Made by a program: the position numbers and the translations under genes. The notes beneath the pieces are model-generated. The model made no database searches, was not told the DNA's origin, and worked only from the letters and a program-made list of their open reading frames with translations. This document shows positions 4,684-5,600 of a stretch of DNA of 5,600 nucleotides, piece by piece (within the stretch, counting starts at the first letter, position 1; each line of letters begins with the position of its first letter). This DNA comes from Leptolyngbya sp. SIO4C5 (GTDB taxonomy: Bacteria > Cyanobacteriota > Cyanobacteriia > Phormidesmidales > Phormidesmidaceae): NCBI GenBank assembly GCA_010671965.1, contig JAAHIC010000338.1, positions 1 to 5,600 of the forward strand, in the 5' to 3' direction.

Positions 4684-5600
4684 GGCGTCTCTTCCTCTAC
4701 GGACTGCGGCTCGACGACTACCGTAGAGTCGGTAGATGCCATCGCAGTTGGACTGGCTTCAACGGTTTCTTGCATCGTCAAATTAATAAAAACATCCTCC
4801 AGGGTGGCACCGGAGCGCCGGAGCTGGTAAAGTCCCAGCCCTGCCTGCACGATGTTAGCGGCAATTTCTCGCCCCGGATCGCTGTCAGCCGCCGCAACTA
4901 CCTGCAGGCGATGGCGCTGAGGGCCTAAGGTGTCGTCTGTAAGCACGTTTACCTGCCGAATCTGGGGTAAAGCCTGAAGCTGCTGCTGAGCTACCTGCAG
5001 GTTACCTTCTAGCTCTAGTTCGTAGTTAGTGCCGCCGCTGAGGTGACTCATGAGATTGGCGGGCGTATCGGTTGCCACGACCTGGCCTCGGTTGATAATC
5101 GCCACGCGATCGCAGGTCATACTCACCTCCGGCAAAATATGGGTCGAGAGAATCACCGTATGATCGCCGGCCAGCTGCCGAATTAGGTTACGCACTTCAA
5201 TAATCTGGCGCGGGTCGAGGCCCACGGTTGGCTCATCCAAAATGATGGCAGGCGGATCGTGGACGATCGCCTGGGCTATGCCTACCCGCTGACGATAGCC
5301 TTTAGAAAGCTTGCGAATGAGGTCTGTCTGCTTTTCTTTCAGGCCGCAGCGATCGATGGCTAAAGCCACCCGCTGAGCGCGATCGCCGGCTGCTACCCCT
5401 TTAATCCGCGCTACAAAGTGCAAAAAGCTCTCAACAGTCATATCTGGATAGAGCGGCGGACTCTCTGGCAGATAGCCAATCCGCTGTCGCACCGCCATTG
5501 AGTCTGCGTGGACTTCATATTCGCCAATGCGGGCACTACCGCTGCTAGCGGGCAAGTAGCCTGTCAAGATGCGCATGGTAGTGGTCTTACCGGCTCCATT
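4680..5600 (-). CDS. ABC transporter ATP-binding protein (GldA-like), N terminus outside the window
   Basis: The visible 306 codons lack the first part of the protein, because the frame runs through the right edge of the window. It begins inside the Walker A loop, N-G-A-G-K-T-T (visible residues 1-7). The Q-loop position reads Y-L-P-E-S-P-P-L-Y (43-51), with Glu46 where most ABC ATPases have Gln. The signature is L-S-K-G-Y-R-Q-R (98-105), Walker B is I-I-L-D-E-P (119-124) with Glu123, the D-loop is G-L-D-P (127-130), and the switch histidine lies in S-T-H (152-154). The C-terminal regulatory part has A-T-L-E-D-V-F, as in other ABC-2 export ATPases, and a short acidic tail. It powers the permease, to which it is coupled by a 4-base ATGA overlap. 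The ATG at 5576 lies after Walker A and cannot be the true start. Confidence 0.93.
   Translation of the reverse strand, partial: NGAGKTTTMRILTGYLPASSGSARIGEYEVHADSMAVRQRIGYLPESPPLYPDMTVESFLHFVARIKGVAAGDRAQRVALAIDRCGLKEKQTDLIRKLSKGYRQRVGIAQAIVHDPPAIILDEPTVGLDPRQIIEVRNLIRQLAGDHTVILSTHILPEVSMTCDRVAIINRGQVVATDTPANLMSHLSGGTNYELELEGNLQVAQQQLQALPQIRQVNVLTDDTLGPQRHRLQVVAAADSDPGREIAANIVQAGLGLYQLRRSGATLEDVFINLTMQETVEASPTAMASTDSTVVVEPQSVEEETP

Overview
The window looks like cyanobacterial chromosome. The octamer GCGATCGC (HIP1) occurs at least 12 times in 5.6 kb (positions 152, 185, 390, 744, 1867, 2007, 2048, 3189, 3276, 3742, 5106 and 5379), in genes and intergenic DNA alike. Fewer than one copy is expected by chance, and HIP1 enrichment is a recognised cyanobacterial genome signature. 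The genus cannot be told from the sequence. No RNA gene, transposon, CRISPR array or phage gene was seen.

Layout, left to right. (1) 1-103, minus: the first 34 codons of a gene with a TTG start and a good ribosome binding site. It resembles the N terminus of the SPFH-domain / 'virion core protein' (YdjI-like) family. A perfect 19-bp inverted repeat lies inside this fragment. (2) 104-396: non-coding, with two HIP1 sites and two tandem duplications, one of which runs over the stop codon of the next gene. (3) 397-954, minus: a RimJ/RimL-type GNAT acetyltransferase. (4) 995-1303, plus: a small single-domain cupin, divergent from the acetyltransferase with only 40 bp between the preferred start codons. 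(5) 1304-1388: a short convergent gap. (6) 1389-5600, minus: a four-gene operon, read right to left, encoding an ATP-binding subunit (N terminus outside the window), an ABC-2 type permease, a GldG-like membrane-anchored auxiliary protein, and a membrane-anchored DUF4340 protein.

The operon is the functional core. The ATPase and permease genes overlap by ATGA. The GldG-like gene follows after 55 bp. The stop codon of the GldG-like gene lies inside the Shine-Dalgarno sequence of the DUF4340 gene. The order ATPase, ABC-2 permease, GldG-like protein, DUF4340 protein matches the widespread 'gliding motility-like' ABC systems related to GldA/GldF/GldG of Bacteroidetes. The reasonable inference is an inner-membrane ABC-2 complex with two large extracytoplasmic auxiliary proteins. 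Its substrate is not known from the sequence, and gliding should not be assumed. Both auxiliary proteins carry long acidic Pro/Ala/Glu/Thr-rich stretches.

The least ordinary signals are small-scale. They are the 19-bp inverted repeat in the SPFH-like gene, whose arms are codon-for-codon antisense to each other, and three short tandem duplications, two of which include a stop codon. No convincing new defence or mobile system is visible.
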